Source of the DNA: ZC4RG30 sp049841155
GTDB taxonomy: Bacteria; Pseudomonadota; Gammaproteobacteria; Steroidobacterales; Steroidobacteraceae
DNA: 64,000 nucleotides
Direction of reading: 5' to 3'
Assembly (NCBI GenBank): GCA_049841155.1
Contig: JASGHI010000003.1
Coordinates: 806,001-870,000 of the forward strand
The translations under genes were made by a program, and so were the position numbers. Positions 14,198 to 22,972 of the stretch are shown here, piece by piece. The notes beneath the pieces were generated by a model. The model saw only the letters and a program-made list of their open reading frames with translations, was not told the DNA's origin and made no database searches. Position 1 is the first letter of the stretch. Every line of letters begins with the position of its first letter.

Positions 14198-16242
14198 CGG
14201 CGCCGTTCCCGGGTTCTGGCCGGAACTTCCACTGGCACCAGGTCCAGATCGATCAGCCCTTCGACCGGATTCACTGCCGTGACGATCACCCGCACCCGGC
14301 TGCCCAGCTGCAGCCTGCGCTGGCTGTGCTGTCCCACCCAGGCATGCAGCGCATCGTCCTTGACGTAGTCGTCATCGCGCAGATTGTCGATGTGCAGCAA
14401 GCCATCCGCCGCCGCATCGAGGATCTGCACGAAACAGCCGAAATCCACCACGGCGGTGATGAGACCGTCGAAGGTCTGCCCGATGCGGTCGCGCAGGTAC
14501 ACGCATTTGAGAAAACTGTCGACGAAGCGGTCTGCCTCGTCGGCACGCTTCTCGCACTCGGAAAGCTGCTGGCCCATCACCTCCATTTCGGCCTGCGTGT
14601 AGGCCCTACCCGCCGGATCATCGGCCCTGAGCATGGCCTTGATCGTGCGGTGCACGACGAGATCGGGATAGCGGCGTATCGGCGAGGTGAAGTGCGCGTA
14701 CTGCCTGAGCGCCAGGCCGAAATGGCCGATGTTCGCAGGCGCATAGACCGCCTGCATCATCGAACGCACCACCAGCTGCTCGATGAAGGGCCGGGCAGCC
14801 GGATCCTTGATGCGCGGGGCGATCTTCTGCAGGTCGCGGGTGGTGATTTCCGGAGGCAGCTCGATGCCCACGCCCAGCGCGCGCAGCGTGGTGGTGAGGA
14901 TCTCGAGCTTGCGTTCATCCGGCTCGGCATGCACGCGGAACAGTGTCGGCCGGTGGTGAGCCTCGAGCTCGCGCGCCGCGGCGACATTGGCCAGCACCAT
15001 GCATTCCTCGATGAGCCGGTGCGCATCGTTGCGCAGCGGCAGATCGATGGCGGAGATCTGTTCGGTGGCGCTGATGCGGAATTTCGGTTCCGGGGCATCG
15101 AAATCCAGCGCGCCGCGGCGCTGCCGCGCCTTGAGTAGCGCGCGGTAGAGGTCCACCAGCGGCAGCAGGCGCTCCACCAGCGGACCGATCTCGCGGCGCG
15201 CCTCCGGCCGCCCTTCGAACAGCGCCGCGAACGCCAGGTTGTAGGTAAGCCTCGCCGCCGAGCGCATCACCGCCGGATAGAGCCGCGCACCCTGCAGCAG
15301 GCCGGCCTTCGACACCTGCATGTCGGCGACCAGGCACAGCCGGTCCACCCGCGGCTGCAGCGAGCACAGCTCGTCGGAAAGCGCCGGCGGCAGCATGGGC
15401 AGCACCCGCTGCGGGAAATACACCGAAGTGCCGCGCCGCTGGGCCTCGGCATCCAGCTCGGTGCCTTCGCGCACGTAGTGGCTCACGTCGGCAATGGCCA
15501 CCACCAGCCGGAACCCCTCGCCCACGCGCTCGGCGAAGACGGCATCGTCGAAATCGCGGGCATCCTCGCCATCGATGGTGACCAGAGGCAGGCCGCGCAG
15601 GTCCTCGCGCCGCGCCGCCTCTGCCGGATCCACCTGCGTGCCATGCACCTCGGCATCGCGCACGGCAGCCGGCGGGAAATCCCTTGGCAGGCCCATCTTC
15701 GCGATCGCCGCTTCGGTGGCCAGCGTCACCGGCCGTTCCGGATCCAGCACCCTTTCCACCCGTGCCGACCCTGCCATGCCCTCGGCCGGATACTTCAGCA
15801 CCCGGGCGATCACCCAGCTGCCATGGCGGGCGCCGGCCAGATCCGCCGGCTGCACATGGCAATAGAGGTTCAGCTTGCGGTCGGCCGACTGCACCGAGGC
15901 GTTGCGGCCGTGGATGGCGACCGTAGCCAGAAAGGCCGTCACTCCGCGCTCCAGCACCTCCTCCAGTTCGCCGGACCAGCGCTGGTCAGCGGCCTGCGAG
16001 GCCCGCACCCGCACCCGGTCGCCGTGCATCAGGCGGCCCATCTCGCGCGGCGGCAGGAAAATGCTCTCCGGCATCTCGTCGCTGCGCACAAAGCCGAATC
16101 CGCCGCGATTGGCCGACACGGTGCCGGTGACGGTACGGGTGCGGCCGGTTGAACGGGGTGGCGGGGAACGGCGGCCACCAAACTGGGCCGGGCGGCGGGG
16201 CGCACCCTTGTCGGGGGGCTGCCTGGAGCGGTTTTTCTTCAT
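14194..16242 (-). CDS. rnr: Ribonuclease R
   Basis: Processive 3'-5' exoribonuclease that degrades structured RNA. The 682-residue protein has cold-shock/OB segments (TVTGTVSANRGGFGFVRSDE), the RNB catalytic domain with the metal-binding aspartates in ITIDGEDARDFDDAV (about residue 235), YAHFTSPIRRYPDLVVH, and a C-terminal S1 domain (FDGLITAVVDFGCFVQIL). It is shorter than E. coli RNase R (813): the winged-helix N-terminus is replaced by a basic, proline-rich tail (KKNRSRQPPDKGAPRRPAQ) and the Lys-rich C-terminal tail is nearly absent. The ATG at 16242 was chosen because the longer frame upstream reads through tRNA-Leu. Confidence 0.94.
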   Translation of the reverse strand: MKKNRSRQPPDKGAPRRPAQFGGRRSPPPRSTGRTRTVTGTVSANRGGFGFVRSDEMPESIFLPPREMGRLMHGDRVRVRASQAADQRWSGELEEVLERGVTAFLATVAIHGRNASVQSADRKLNLYCHVQPADLAGARHGSWVIARVLKYPAEGMAGSARVERVLDPERPVTLATEAAIAKMGLPRDFPPAAVRDAEVHGTQVDPAEAARREDLRGLPLVTIDGEDARDFDDAVFAERVGEGFRLVVAIADVSHYVREGTELDAEAQRRGTSVYFPQRVLPMLPPALSDELCSLQPRVDRLCLVADMQVSKAGLLQGARLYPAVMRSAARLTYNLAFAALFEGRPEARREIGPLVERLLPLVDLYRALLKARQRRGALDFDAPEPKFRISATEQISAIDLPLRNDAHRLIEECMVLANVAAARELEAHHRPTLFRVHAEPDERKLEILTTTLRALGVGIELPPEITTRDLQKIAPRIKDPAARPFIEQLVVRSMMQAVYAPANIGHFGLALRQYAHFTSPIRRYPDLVVHRTIKAMLRADDPAGRAYTQAEMEVMGQQLSECEKRADEADRFVDSFLKCVYLRDRIGQTFDGLITAVVDFGCFVQILDAAADGLLHIDNLRDDDYVKDDALHAWVGQHSQRRLQLGSRVRVIVTAVNPVEGLIDLDLVPVEVPARTRERRR

Positions 16243-16290
16243 CTGTGGCCAGGCAGTGTAGCGGCAAACGCACTTCACGGTGGCCGCGCA

Positions 16291-16319
16291 TTGACTTCCG
16301 CCCTTCCCGCTCGTAAATT
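16291..16319 (+). promoter_or_regulatory. Sigma70 promoter of tRNA-Leu
   Basis: TTGACT (-35, 16291-16296), a 17-base spacer and TAAATT (-10, 16314-16319), followed by a GC-rich discriminator and tRNA-Leu 15 bases later. Confidence 0.65.
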
Positions 16320-16333
16320 GCCGCGCCCACCGT

Positions 16334-16418
<85 letters not shown>

Positions 16419-16537
16419 GACCGAAGTTTCAGGACATCCGGGGCTGTCTCGGGAACGAGTGCGCCAGCCCTGCGCTGCCCGCCTGAGGTCTGCAAGCGGC
16501 GCAGGCTGACACACCGGGGCTTTCACCGAGCGGTACC

Positions 16538-16846
16538 CTAGGGGCGTGTTGCGTCAACCATCGTCACAACACCTCCACTCGTCGTGACATTGATGTGATC
16601 GCCCTGCTTGAGCTCCTTGAGCGATGCGTGCTTGCCATTGACCATGTAGTGGGTCTGTTCGGTCACCTTGTGGGGATGCTCGTTCTGGCCACCGACGGTC
16701 ATGGTGAACCCCCCATCATTGGCTTTGACGAACTCGCCAGCATGGGTCTTCGCAGCATCCTGCGCCCAGACGGCTGGAGCCGCCATCCAAGCCACCGCGG
16801 CAGCCGCGACGGTCAGCCGTCTTATAGAGAAGCCTGCATGTTTCAT
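16538..16846 (-). CDS. Small secreted protein of unknown function
   Basis: I do not recognise this 102-residue protein. It has a clear signal peptide (basic start KHAGFSIRRLT, an Ala-rich core and AVWAQDA as a likely cleavage site near residue 28). The mature part of about 74 residues is rich in Gly, Thr and His (GGFTMTVGGQNEHPHKVTE, then LKQGDHINVTTSGGVV) and looks like a small beta-barrel; the histidines could bind metal, which is speculation. The ATG at 16846 was preferred because it places the signal peptide at the N-terminus. It diverges from the PepSY protein gene. The 119 bases between tRNA-Leu and its stop show nothing. Confidence 0.7.
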   Translation of the reverse strand: MKHAGFSIRRLTVAAAAVAWMAAPAVWAQDAAKTHAGEFVKANDGGFTMTVGGQNEHPHKVTEQTHYMVNGKHASLKELKQGDHINVTTSGGVVTMVDATRP

Positions 16847-16970
16847 GAGTGCTTTTCCTCTTTTTGCATGTGCAGATATCAACGCACTTTGTCACGTTGA
16901 ACCGAGTTGATCCTCCGGTCAAGCAGCTGCGCTTGCCTGGAAGGCGCAAGCCCGACATACACTGCCCGCC

Positions 16971-18590
16971 ATGAATGCTCTCGTCACGGCAGACTGGGCC
17001 CTCCGGGCGCGTACGCTCGTGACGCGCTGGCTGATCCTGTCGCACCGCTGGCTCGGGATTCCTTTGAGCCTGATCATCCTAGTGTGGTTCCTCTCCGGCA
17101 TCACGATGATGTACGCCGGCGGCATGCCCCGGCTCACGCCGCAGGGGCGGCTCGACCATCTGCCGGCACTGGATCTGGCCCGTGTGCGGCTGACACCGGC
17201 GCAGGCGGCCGAGCCGCTCGGCGGCGAGGAAGCCCTGCCCGGCGCGCCGCTGCTGCTGATGATCCAGGGCCGGCCGGCCTACCGTTTCCCCTATGCCGGC
17301 AATGCCACCGTGCATGCCGATGATGGCTCGCTGCTGGAGCCACTGGATGCGGCCGCTGCCATGAGCGTGGCGCGGCAGTTCCTGCGCGAACCTGCGCCGG
17401 GGCTGCGCCTGGTGGGGCTGGTTGAAACGCCGGACCAATGGACATTGTCGCTGGGCCGGCAGCTGCCACTGATGAAGTTCGCCGCCGGCGATGCCCGCGG
17501 CACCGAGCTTTATGTCTCGACGCTCACCGGCGAAGTGGTGCTGAAAACCACCCGTCGCGACCGCGCGCTGGCCTGGATCGGCACCATCCCGCACTGGCTG
17601 TATTTCTCCGCGCTGCGCGCCAACCAGCCGCTGTGGTATCGCATCGTGGTCACGCTTGCGGCACTGGCCTGCGTGGTGGCCGTGCTGGGTCTGGCGCTGG
17701 CATTCACGCAGTGGCGCCGCACCCGGCCGCTGAACCTGCGGCGCTCGATTCCCTATCGCGGCGGCATGCGCTGGCACTACATCGCAGGGGCAATCTTCGG
17801 CCTGTTCGTGCTGACCTGGGGCTTCAGCGGTCTGCTGTCGATGGAGCCCTTCGCATGGACCAACACCCCTGATATCCGTGTGGACCCGGAAGCATTGACC
17901 GGCGGTGAACCGCAGCTGGCGAGCTTCGACAGCATCGACCTTGCTGCGCTTCCGGCGTTGGTGGCGCCACGCCTCATCAAGGAAGTGGCCTACCTGCGCA
18001 TCCACGGCGACCACTACCTGAGCCTGCGCACTGCCGCGCCGGCGGATGCCCCGACCGCCTCGGCGGAGCGCCGGCATGCACCCTATGGCGTGGGCGGCCG
18101 CGCGCAGGAGGGGCATGTGCTCGTGGATGCGGCGACGATGGCGCGCCATGACATGCCCTTCGACAGCAGCGAGATCGTTGCGCGCATCAGCGCGGCGCTG
18201 CCGGATGCGCACATGCAGGAGCAGGCGCTGCTGCAGGACTATGATGACTATTATTACTCGCGCGCGCAGCAGACACCGCTGCCCGTGCTGCGCATCAAGC
18301 TGGACGATCCGCTGCAGACCTGGCTTTACATCGATCCGCGCACCAGCCAGATCGTCGCCAACATCCACCGTTACAGCCGCATCGAGCGCTGGCTGTACAA
18401 CGGTCTGCATAGTCTGGATTTTCGCTTCTGGTACGCGAAGCGGCCATTGTGGGACCTCGTAATGCTGTCGCTGCTGGCCGGCGGCGTCGTCAGCAGCAGC
18501 CTCGGCCTGTGGTTCGGGATACGGCGGCTGTGGCGCAACCGCGAGCCCCATGCAAGACATTTCGACCGGCCTCGAAACGATGTCCCGTGA
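16971..18590 (+). CDS. PepSY-associated TM helix protein
   Basis: Inner-membrane protein of 539 residues of the PepSY_TM family, often linked to iron-siderophore or metal reduction. The first membrane segment follows the family motif SHRWLGIPLSLIILVWF (about 24-47). Periplasmic PepSY-like regions follow (GRPAYRFPYAGNATVHADDG), then TM segments around 225-245 (VTLAALACVVAVLGLALAF) and 270-290 (YIAGAIFGLFVLTWGFSGL), a second large periplasmic region and a last TM near the C-terminus (VMLSLLAGGVVSSSLGLWF). The substrate is unknown. It overlaps the DUF72 gene. Confidence 0.82.
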   Translation: MNALVTADWALRARTLVTRWLILSHRWLGIPLSLIILVWFLSGITMMYAGGMPRLTPQGRLDHLPALDLARVRLTPAQAAEPLGGEEALPGAPLLLMIQGRPAYRFPYAGNATVHADDGSLLEPLDAAAAMSVARQFLREPAPGLRLVGLVETPDQWTLSLGRQLPLMKFAAGDARGTELYVSTLTGEVVLKTTRRDRALAWIGTIPHWLYFSALRANQPLWYRIVVTLAALACVVAVLGLALAFTQWRRTRPLNLRRSIPYRGGMRWHYIAGAIFGLFVLTWGFSGLLSMEPFAWTNTPDIRVDPEALTGGEPQLASFDSIDLAALPALVAPRLIKEVAYLRIHGDHYLSLRTAAPADAPTASAERRHAPYGVGGRAQEGHVLVDAATMARHDMPFDSSEIVARISAALPDAHMQEQALLQDYDDYYYSRAQQTPLPVLRIKLDDPLQTWLYIDPRTSQIVANIHRYSRIERWLYNGLHSLDFRFWYAKRPLWDLVMLSLLAGGVVSSSLGLWFGIRRLWRNREPHARHFDRPRNDVP

Positions 18591-19338
18591 GCACGAACAG
18601 CGCATCCATATCGGCGTGGGCGGATGGAGCTACCCGCCATGGCGGGGCGTGTTCTACCCCTCTGATCTGGTGCAGAGACGCGAACTCGAATACGCGAGCC
18701 GCAGGCTCACCTCCATCGAGATCAACAGCACGTTCTACGGCTTGCAGAAACCTGCCAGCTTTGCGAAGTGGCATGCCGAAACGCCGGCTGAGTTCGTGTT
18801 CTCGCTCAAAGCGCCCCGCTTCGTCACGGGCAGGCGCAGGCTCGCCGACGCCGGTGAATCCATCCGGCGCTTCTTCGACAGCGGCGTGCTGCTGCTGCAG
18901 GACAAGCTCGGGCCGGTCAACTGGCAGCTGGGCCCCGAAAAGGCATTCGACGCCATGGACCTCGAGGCGTTCTTCACGTTGCTGCCCCGGAAGCTGGAAG
19001 GCCGCGCGATCCGCCATGCCATCGAAGTGCGCCACCCCAGCTTCCTTGTGCCCGGATTCCCGCAGCTGGCACAGCGGCACGGCATAAGCGTCGTGCTCGC
19101 GGGCGATTCAGAATACCCCGCCATCGCCGATGACTCCGCATCAGTGGTCTATGCACGCCTCATGGGAACCAGCCGGAAGTGGAAGAAGGGATATCCGCAA
19201 CGCGACCTGGAAAACTGGGCACTGCAGGCCCGGCAATGGGCAGATGAGGGGCGGGAGGTCTTCCTCTACGTGATCGGCGGCTTCAAGGAGCGCAATCCTG
19301 CAGCTGCGATGGCGCTGATCGAATTGACCAAGATTTGA
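18550..19338 (+). CDS. DUF72 (YecE-like) family protein
   Basis: TIM-barrel protein of 262 residues with no established function. The family signature is clear: IHIGVGGWSYPPWRGVFYP at the start, EINSTFYGLQKPASFAKWH, FVFSLKAPRFVTG and the late strand EVRHPSFL. The C-terminal region (WALQARQWADEGREVFLYV) is slightly divergent from E. coli YecE. The ATG at 18550 overlaps the PepSY gene by 41 bases; an ATG at 18580 (MSREHEQRIHIG) is equally possible and leaves 11 bases of overlap. Confidence 0.88.
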   Translation: MQDISTGLETMSREHEQRIHIGVGGWSYPPWRGVFYPSDLVQRRELEYASRRLTSIEINSTFYGLQKPASFAKWHAETPAEFVFSLKAPRFVTGRRRLADAGESIRRFFDSGVLLLQDKLGPVNWQLGPEKAFDAMDLEAFFTLLPRKLEGRAIRHAIEVRHPSFLVPGFPQLAQRHGISVVLAGDSEYPAIADDSASVVYARLMGTSRKWKKGYPQRDLENWALQARQWADEGREVFLYVIGGFKERNPAAAMALIELTKI

Positions 19339-19407
19339 GCTTTCTCATTCGAGTCCGCGTGTTCCGAGGTATGGTGGAACATATCCAGGCCATACCGGGA
19401 GATCGTC

Positions 19408-20088
19408 ATGCTCGCGTATCAGGACATCCTGCTGCGGCTGCTGCTCGCCGCAGCGCTGGGAGGGGCCGTGGGGCTGGACCGCGAGCGCCTGGAGGCGGTC
19501 GCCGGACTGCGCACCCACATGCTGGTATGCGTGGGAGCCTCGCTCATCATGGTGGTGTCCGCATTCGGTTTCCACGACATCCTCGGCACGGCCAACGTCA
19601 TCCTGGACCCTTCCCGTATCGCCGCTCAGGTGGTCAGCGGCATCGGCTTTCTCGGCGCCGGCACCATCCTGTTCCTGCGGCATGAAGTCATCCGCGGCCT
19701 GACGACGGCGGCGAGCCTCTGGGCCGTGGCGGCAGTAGGCCTCGCAGTGGGCGGCGGGCTCTACACGGCGGCGCTGACGGCAACGGTCATCGTCGTCGTC
19801 ATCCTCGCCGTCATGAAACCCATCGAGCGGATGATCTTCCGCCGCAACCGCACGCGGCAGATCTCCATTTCCATCGAACCAGCGCGCACTTCGGTTCTCG
19901 ACATCACGGCGGAGCTGGATGCCGCCGGCGTCACCGTGACCGACATCAACATCCGGCGCCAGGACACGCCCGACACCGATCAGCTGCAGCTGAACCTTGC
20001 GCGCGGCATCGAACGCAAGGTGCTGCTCGCCGCGATCGACCGGCTCAAGGCTCGGGAAGGCGTCCGGGACATCCAGTACCGGCCATGA
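19408..20088 (+). CDS. MgtC/SapB family membrane protein
   Basis: Inner-membrane protein of 226 residues related to MgtC, which in pathogens is needed for growth in low magnesium and modulates the ATP synthase. The MgtC core has LLAAALGGAVGLDRERLE, GLRTHMLVCVGASLIMV, GIGFLGAGTILF and GLTTAASLWAVAAVGLAVG over about four or five TM segments (1-140). A soluble C-terminal ACT-like domain follows (about 150-226). Upstream I see no Mg-responsive leader of the Salmonella kind. It overlaps the following redoxin gene by 4 bases. Confidence 0.9.
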   Translation: MLAYQDILLRLLLAAALGGAVGLDRERLEAVAGLRTHMLVCVGASLIMVVSAFGFHDILGTANVILDPSRIAAQVVSGIGFLGAGTILFLRHEVIRGLTTAASLWAVAAVGLAVGGGLYTAALTATVIVVVILAVMKPIERMIFRRNRTRQISISIEPARTSVLDITAELDAAGVTVTDINIRRQDTPDTDQLQLNLARGIERKVLLAAIDRLKAREGVRDIQYRP

Positions 20089-20579
20089 TGAACCAGAACG
20101 CACCGGCGGCTCCGCCCCTCCAGGTCAGTCAGTGGCTGAACACGTCCGCGCCGCTGACGCTCGAGGGCCTGCTGGGCCGTGTGGTGGTGGTGGAAGCCTT
20201 CCAGATGCTCTGCCCAGGCTGCGTTTCGCATGGACTGCCGCAAGCCACGCGCATTTGCGAAACCTTCCGCATGGAGGATGTGCAGGTCATCGGCCTGCAC
20301 ACGGTGTTCGAACACCACGAGGCGCAGACGCCCGTGGCGCTGCAAGCCTTTCTGCATGAATACCGGATCGGCTTCCCGGTGGCGGTGGACATGCCCGGCG
20401 AGGGACGCTATCTGCCGCGCACGATGGCGGCCTACGACATGCAGGGCACGCCCACGCTGGTACTCATCGACCGCGCGGGGCGGCGGCGCGCGCAGCATTT
20501 CGGCGCCGTCCCGGATCTGCTGCTGGGAGCCGAGATCATGTCGCTGCTGCGCGAAGCGCCGGCCGATGCGCAGGGCTAG
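20085..20579 (+). CDS. Thioredoxin-fold protein (TlpA/redoxin-like)
   Basis: Thioredoxin-like protein of 164 residues. The active-site motif is CPGC (QMLCPGCVSHGLP, about residues 43-46), followed by an insertion with LHTVFEHHEAQTP and the cis-proline region MQGTPTLVLIDRAG. No signal peptide is visible, so it is probably cytoplasmic. A thiol-disulfide reductase or peroxiredoxin-like role is likely; the substrate is unknown. It is coupled to the MgtC gene (ATGA overlap) and its stop overlaps the stop of convergent purA by 4 bases. Confidence 0.8.
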   Translation: MMNQNAPAAPPLQVSQWLNTSAPLTLEGLLGRVVVVEAFQMLCPGCVSHGLPQATRICETFRMEDVQVIGLHTVFEHHEAQTPVALQAFLHEYRIGFPVAVDMPGEGRYLPRTMAAYDMQGTPTLVLIDRAGRRRAQHFGAVPDLLLGAEIMSLLREAPADAQG

Positions 20580-21871
20580 TTCGCGAAGGGGTGCTCCAGC
20601 ACGATGGTCTGGTCGCGGTCCGGTCCCGTCGAGATGATCTGAATGGGTACGCCGACATGCTCGGCGAGCCGCGCCAGGTAGGATCTGGCCGCTTCGGGAA
20701 GGGCCTCCTGCCGCGTCACGCCGACGGTGGATTCCTTCCAGCCCGGCATGTCCTCGTACACCGGCTCCACCTCGGCATAGGATTCCACCGCCAGCGGCGG
20801 CTCCTGCTGCACGCGCCCGCCGATGCGGTAACCGGTGCAGATGCGCACGGTCTCCAGCCCATCAAGCACATCCAGCTTGGTAATGACAAGGCCCGTGACG
20901 CTGGAATGGATCACTGCGCGCCGCAGCGCCACGGCATCGAACCAGCCGCAGCGGCGTGGTCGCCCCGTCACCGAACCGAACTCATGGCCCACGCGCGAGA
21001 GATGCTCGCCCATGGCGTCGAAGAGTTCCGTCGGGAAGGGACCCGAGCCCACGCGCGTGGTGTAGGCCTTCACGATGCCGAGCACGGCATCAAATGCCCG
21101 CGGCCCCAGGCCCGTGCCCGTGGAAGCGCCGCCCGCCGTCGTGTTGGAGGAGGTCACGAAGGGATAGGTGCCGTGATCGACGTCCAGCATGGCGCCCTGC
21201 GCACCCTCGAAGAGCACGTTCGCGCCGGAAGCACGCAGCACGGCCAGCTCCTTGGTCACGTCCACTACCAGCGGCAGGACGGCTTTCGCCTGGGCGAGCA
21301 GATCCTCGCCGATCTGCGCCGCATCGACGCGTGGCTGGCCGTAGAGCTTTTCCAGGAGGAAATTGTGATAGTCGACCACTTCGGCCAGCAGCGACAGGAA
21401 GCGCGCAGGATTGAACAGGTCCGCCACACGCAGCGCGCGCCGCGCCACCTTGTCCTCGTAGGCCGGACCGATGCCGCGGCCGGTGGTGCCGATCTTGCGT
21501 TCGCCGCGCTGCGCCTCGCGCGCCCGGTCCAGCAGCACATGTGAAGGCAGGATCAGCGGGCAGTCTGGGGAGATGCGCAGGCGCTCGAACACCGGCACGC
21601 CGCGGTCGATCAGCGTCTGGCTCTCCTTCAGCAGCGCCTCGAGCGACAGCACCACGCCATTGCCGATGTAGCAGCGCGTGCCCGCGCGCAGGATTCCCGA
21701 GGGAATCAGCGACAGGATGTGTTTCTGGCCGCCGATGACCAGCGTGTGGCCCGCGTTGTGGCCGCCCTGGAAGCGCGCCACGGCCGCGGCGCGCTCGGTG
21801 AGCAGGTCCACCACCTTGCCCTTGCCCTCATCGCCCCACTGGGTGCCGATGACGATGACGAATCGTCCCAT
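20576..21871 (-). CDS. purA: Adenylosuccinate synthetase
   Basis: Makes adenylosuccinate from IMP, aspartate and GTP, the first step towards AMP. The 431 residues carry GTQWGDEGKGKVVD at 9-22 (catalytic Asp in DEGKGK), FQGGHNAGHT (catalytic His), GTTGRGIGPAYEDK and the C-terminal GPDRDQTIVLEHPF. The ATG at 21871 (MGRFVIVIG) matches the family; a GTG at 21880 overlapping the upstream stop would add three residues. It is the last gene of the miaA-hfq-hflXKC-DUF2065-purA group. Confidence 0.97.
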   Translation of the reverse strand: MGRFVIVIGTQWGDEGKGKVVDLLTERAAAVARFQGGHNAGHTLVIGGQKHILSLIPSGILRAGTRCYIGNGVVLSLEALLKESQTLIDRGVPVFERLRISPDCPLILPSHVLLDRAREAQRGERKIGTTGRGIGPAYEDKVARRALRVADLFNPARFLSLLAEVVDYHNFLLEKLYGQPRVDAAQIGEDLLAQAKAVLPLVVDVTKELAVLRASGANVLFEGAQGAMLDVDHGTYPFVTSSNTTAGGASTGTGLGPRAFDAVLGIVKAYTTRVGSGPFPTELFDAMGEHLSRVGHEFGSVTGRPRRCGWFDAVALRRAVIHSSVTGLVITKLDVLDGLETVRICTGYRIGGRVQQEPPLAVESYAEVEPVYEDMPGWKESTVGVTRQEALPEAARSYLARLAEHVGVPIQIISTGPDRDQTIVLEHPFAN

Positions 21872-21876
21872 GTGAC

Positions 21877-22080
21877 TCACTTCGAATATCTGACGAAGAA
21901 CAGCAGCAGCACACCGGCCACCATGCTGGCGAACCCCGCGACGCGCAGGTCGCGCTGCGCGAGGTTGGCCAATTGCTGGTAGAAGCGGCGCGCCGAATCA
22001 GGCTTCAGGAACGGCAGCAGCCCTTCCAGCACCAGCAGGATGGCGACCGCCGCCAGCAAATCCCCCCATGCGAGGTTCAC
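21877..22080 (-). CDS. DUF2065 family membrane protein (YjeT-like)
   Basis: Small inner-membrane protein of 67 residues with two predicted TM segments (LLAAVAILLVLEGLLPFL and VAGFASMVAGVLLLFFV) joined by a soluble loop (DSARRFYQQLANLAQRDLR). Function unknown. The position between hflC and purA is the same as that of yjeT in E. coli. The GTG at 22080 was chosen because the frame upstream is antisense-like and overlaps hflC in another frame. Confidence 0.88.
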   Translation of the reverse strand: MNLAWGDLLAAVAILLVLEGLLPFLKPDSARRFYQQLANLAQRDLRVAGFASMVAGVLLLFFVRYSK

Positions 22081-22102
22081 GCCCCCTGCTCCAGGCGGCG
22101 CT

Positions 22103-22972
22103 TCAGCGCCGGCCCGACGAACCCAGGTACTTGAAGAACTCGCCTTCGGGTGCGACCACCCAGATGTCCCCGTCGCGGGCCAGGGAATTGCGGTAGGCCT
22201 GCAGGCTGCGGTAGAAGCCATAGAACTCGGGCGATTTGGAATAGGCCGCGGCATAAGTGCGCGCCGCCACCGCTTCGCCCTCGCCGCGCACGCGCTGCGC
22301 GTCGCGCTGCGCGTCGGCGAGGATCTCGGTGCGCTTGCGGTCGGCCTCGGCGCGGATCCTCTCGGCCTCGGCGCTGCCTTCGGCGCGCAGCCGGTTGCCG
22401 AGCGCGCGGAAGCTCTCCTGCATGCGCTGGTACACCGAGTCACTCACCTCTTCGGGCAGATCGATGCGCTGGATGCGCACGTCGATGAGCTCGATGCCCA
22501 GTTCCTTCACCGCCTCGCTGGCACGGCTGAACATGTCGCCGGTGAAGGCGGCACGCTCCGCGATCACGATCTCCTGCAGCGTACGGCGGGCCACCACGCC
22601 CTTGATGCCGTCCTTGACGATTTCGCCCAGGCGCGAGCTCGCGGCCTCTTCGCTGCCGCCCGTGGCCCTGTAGTACAGCCCCACATCCGCGATGCGCCAC
22701 TTGATGTAGAAATCGGCGATGAGACCCTTGTTCTCGCTGGTGAGGAAGGTCTCGCCCTGGTAGTTCTGCGTCACGATACGCCGCTCGAAGTGCCGCACCT
22801 GGTCGATCAGCGGCAGTTTGACGTGCAGGCCCGGGCCATATTGCGTGCCGACGATCTCGCCGAAGCGCGTGCGCAGCGCCACCTCGGTCTCGCGCACCTG
22901 GAACAGCGACAGCACGGCCGCGAAGGCCACGATGCCCGCCAGCACCACCACCGGTCCGATACGGGTAGCCAT
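22103..22972 (-). CDS. hflC: Protease modulator HflC
   Basis: SPFH/band 7 protein, periplasmic partner of HflK; the complex surrounds and restrains the FtsH protease. The 289 residues have one N-terminal TM (VVVLAGIVAFAAVLSLFQV), the band-7 domain (TEVALRTRFGEIVGTQYGPG, then ITQ-like VTQNYQGETFLTSENKGL), the helical region LRAEGSAEAERIRAEADRKR and a C-terminal IWVVAPEGEFFKYL. The ATG at 22972 overlaps the hflK stop by one base. Confidence 0.95.
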   Translation of the reverse strand: MATRIGPVVVLAGIVAFAAVLSLFQVRETEVALRTRFGEIVGTQYGPGLHVKLPLIDQVRHFERRIVTQNYQGETFLTSENKGLIADFYIKWRIADVGLYYRATGGSEEAASSRLGEIVKDGIKGVVARRTLQEIVIAERAAFTGDMFSRASEAVKELGIELIDVRIQRIDLPEEVSDSVYQRMQESFRALGNRLRAEGSAEAERIRAEADRKRTEILADAQRDAQRVRGEGEAVAARTYAAAYSKSPEFYGFYRSLQAYRNSLARDGDIWVVAPEGEFFKYLGSSGRR

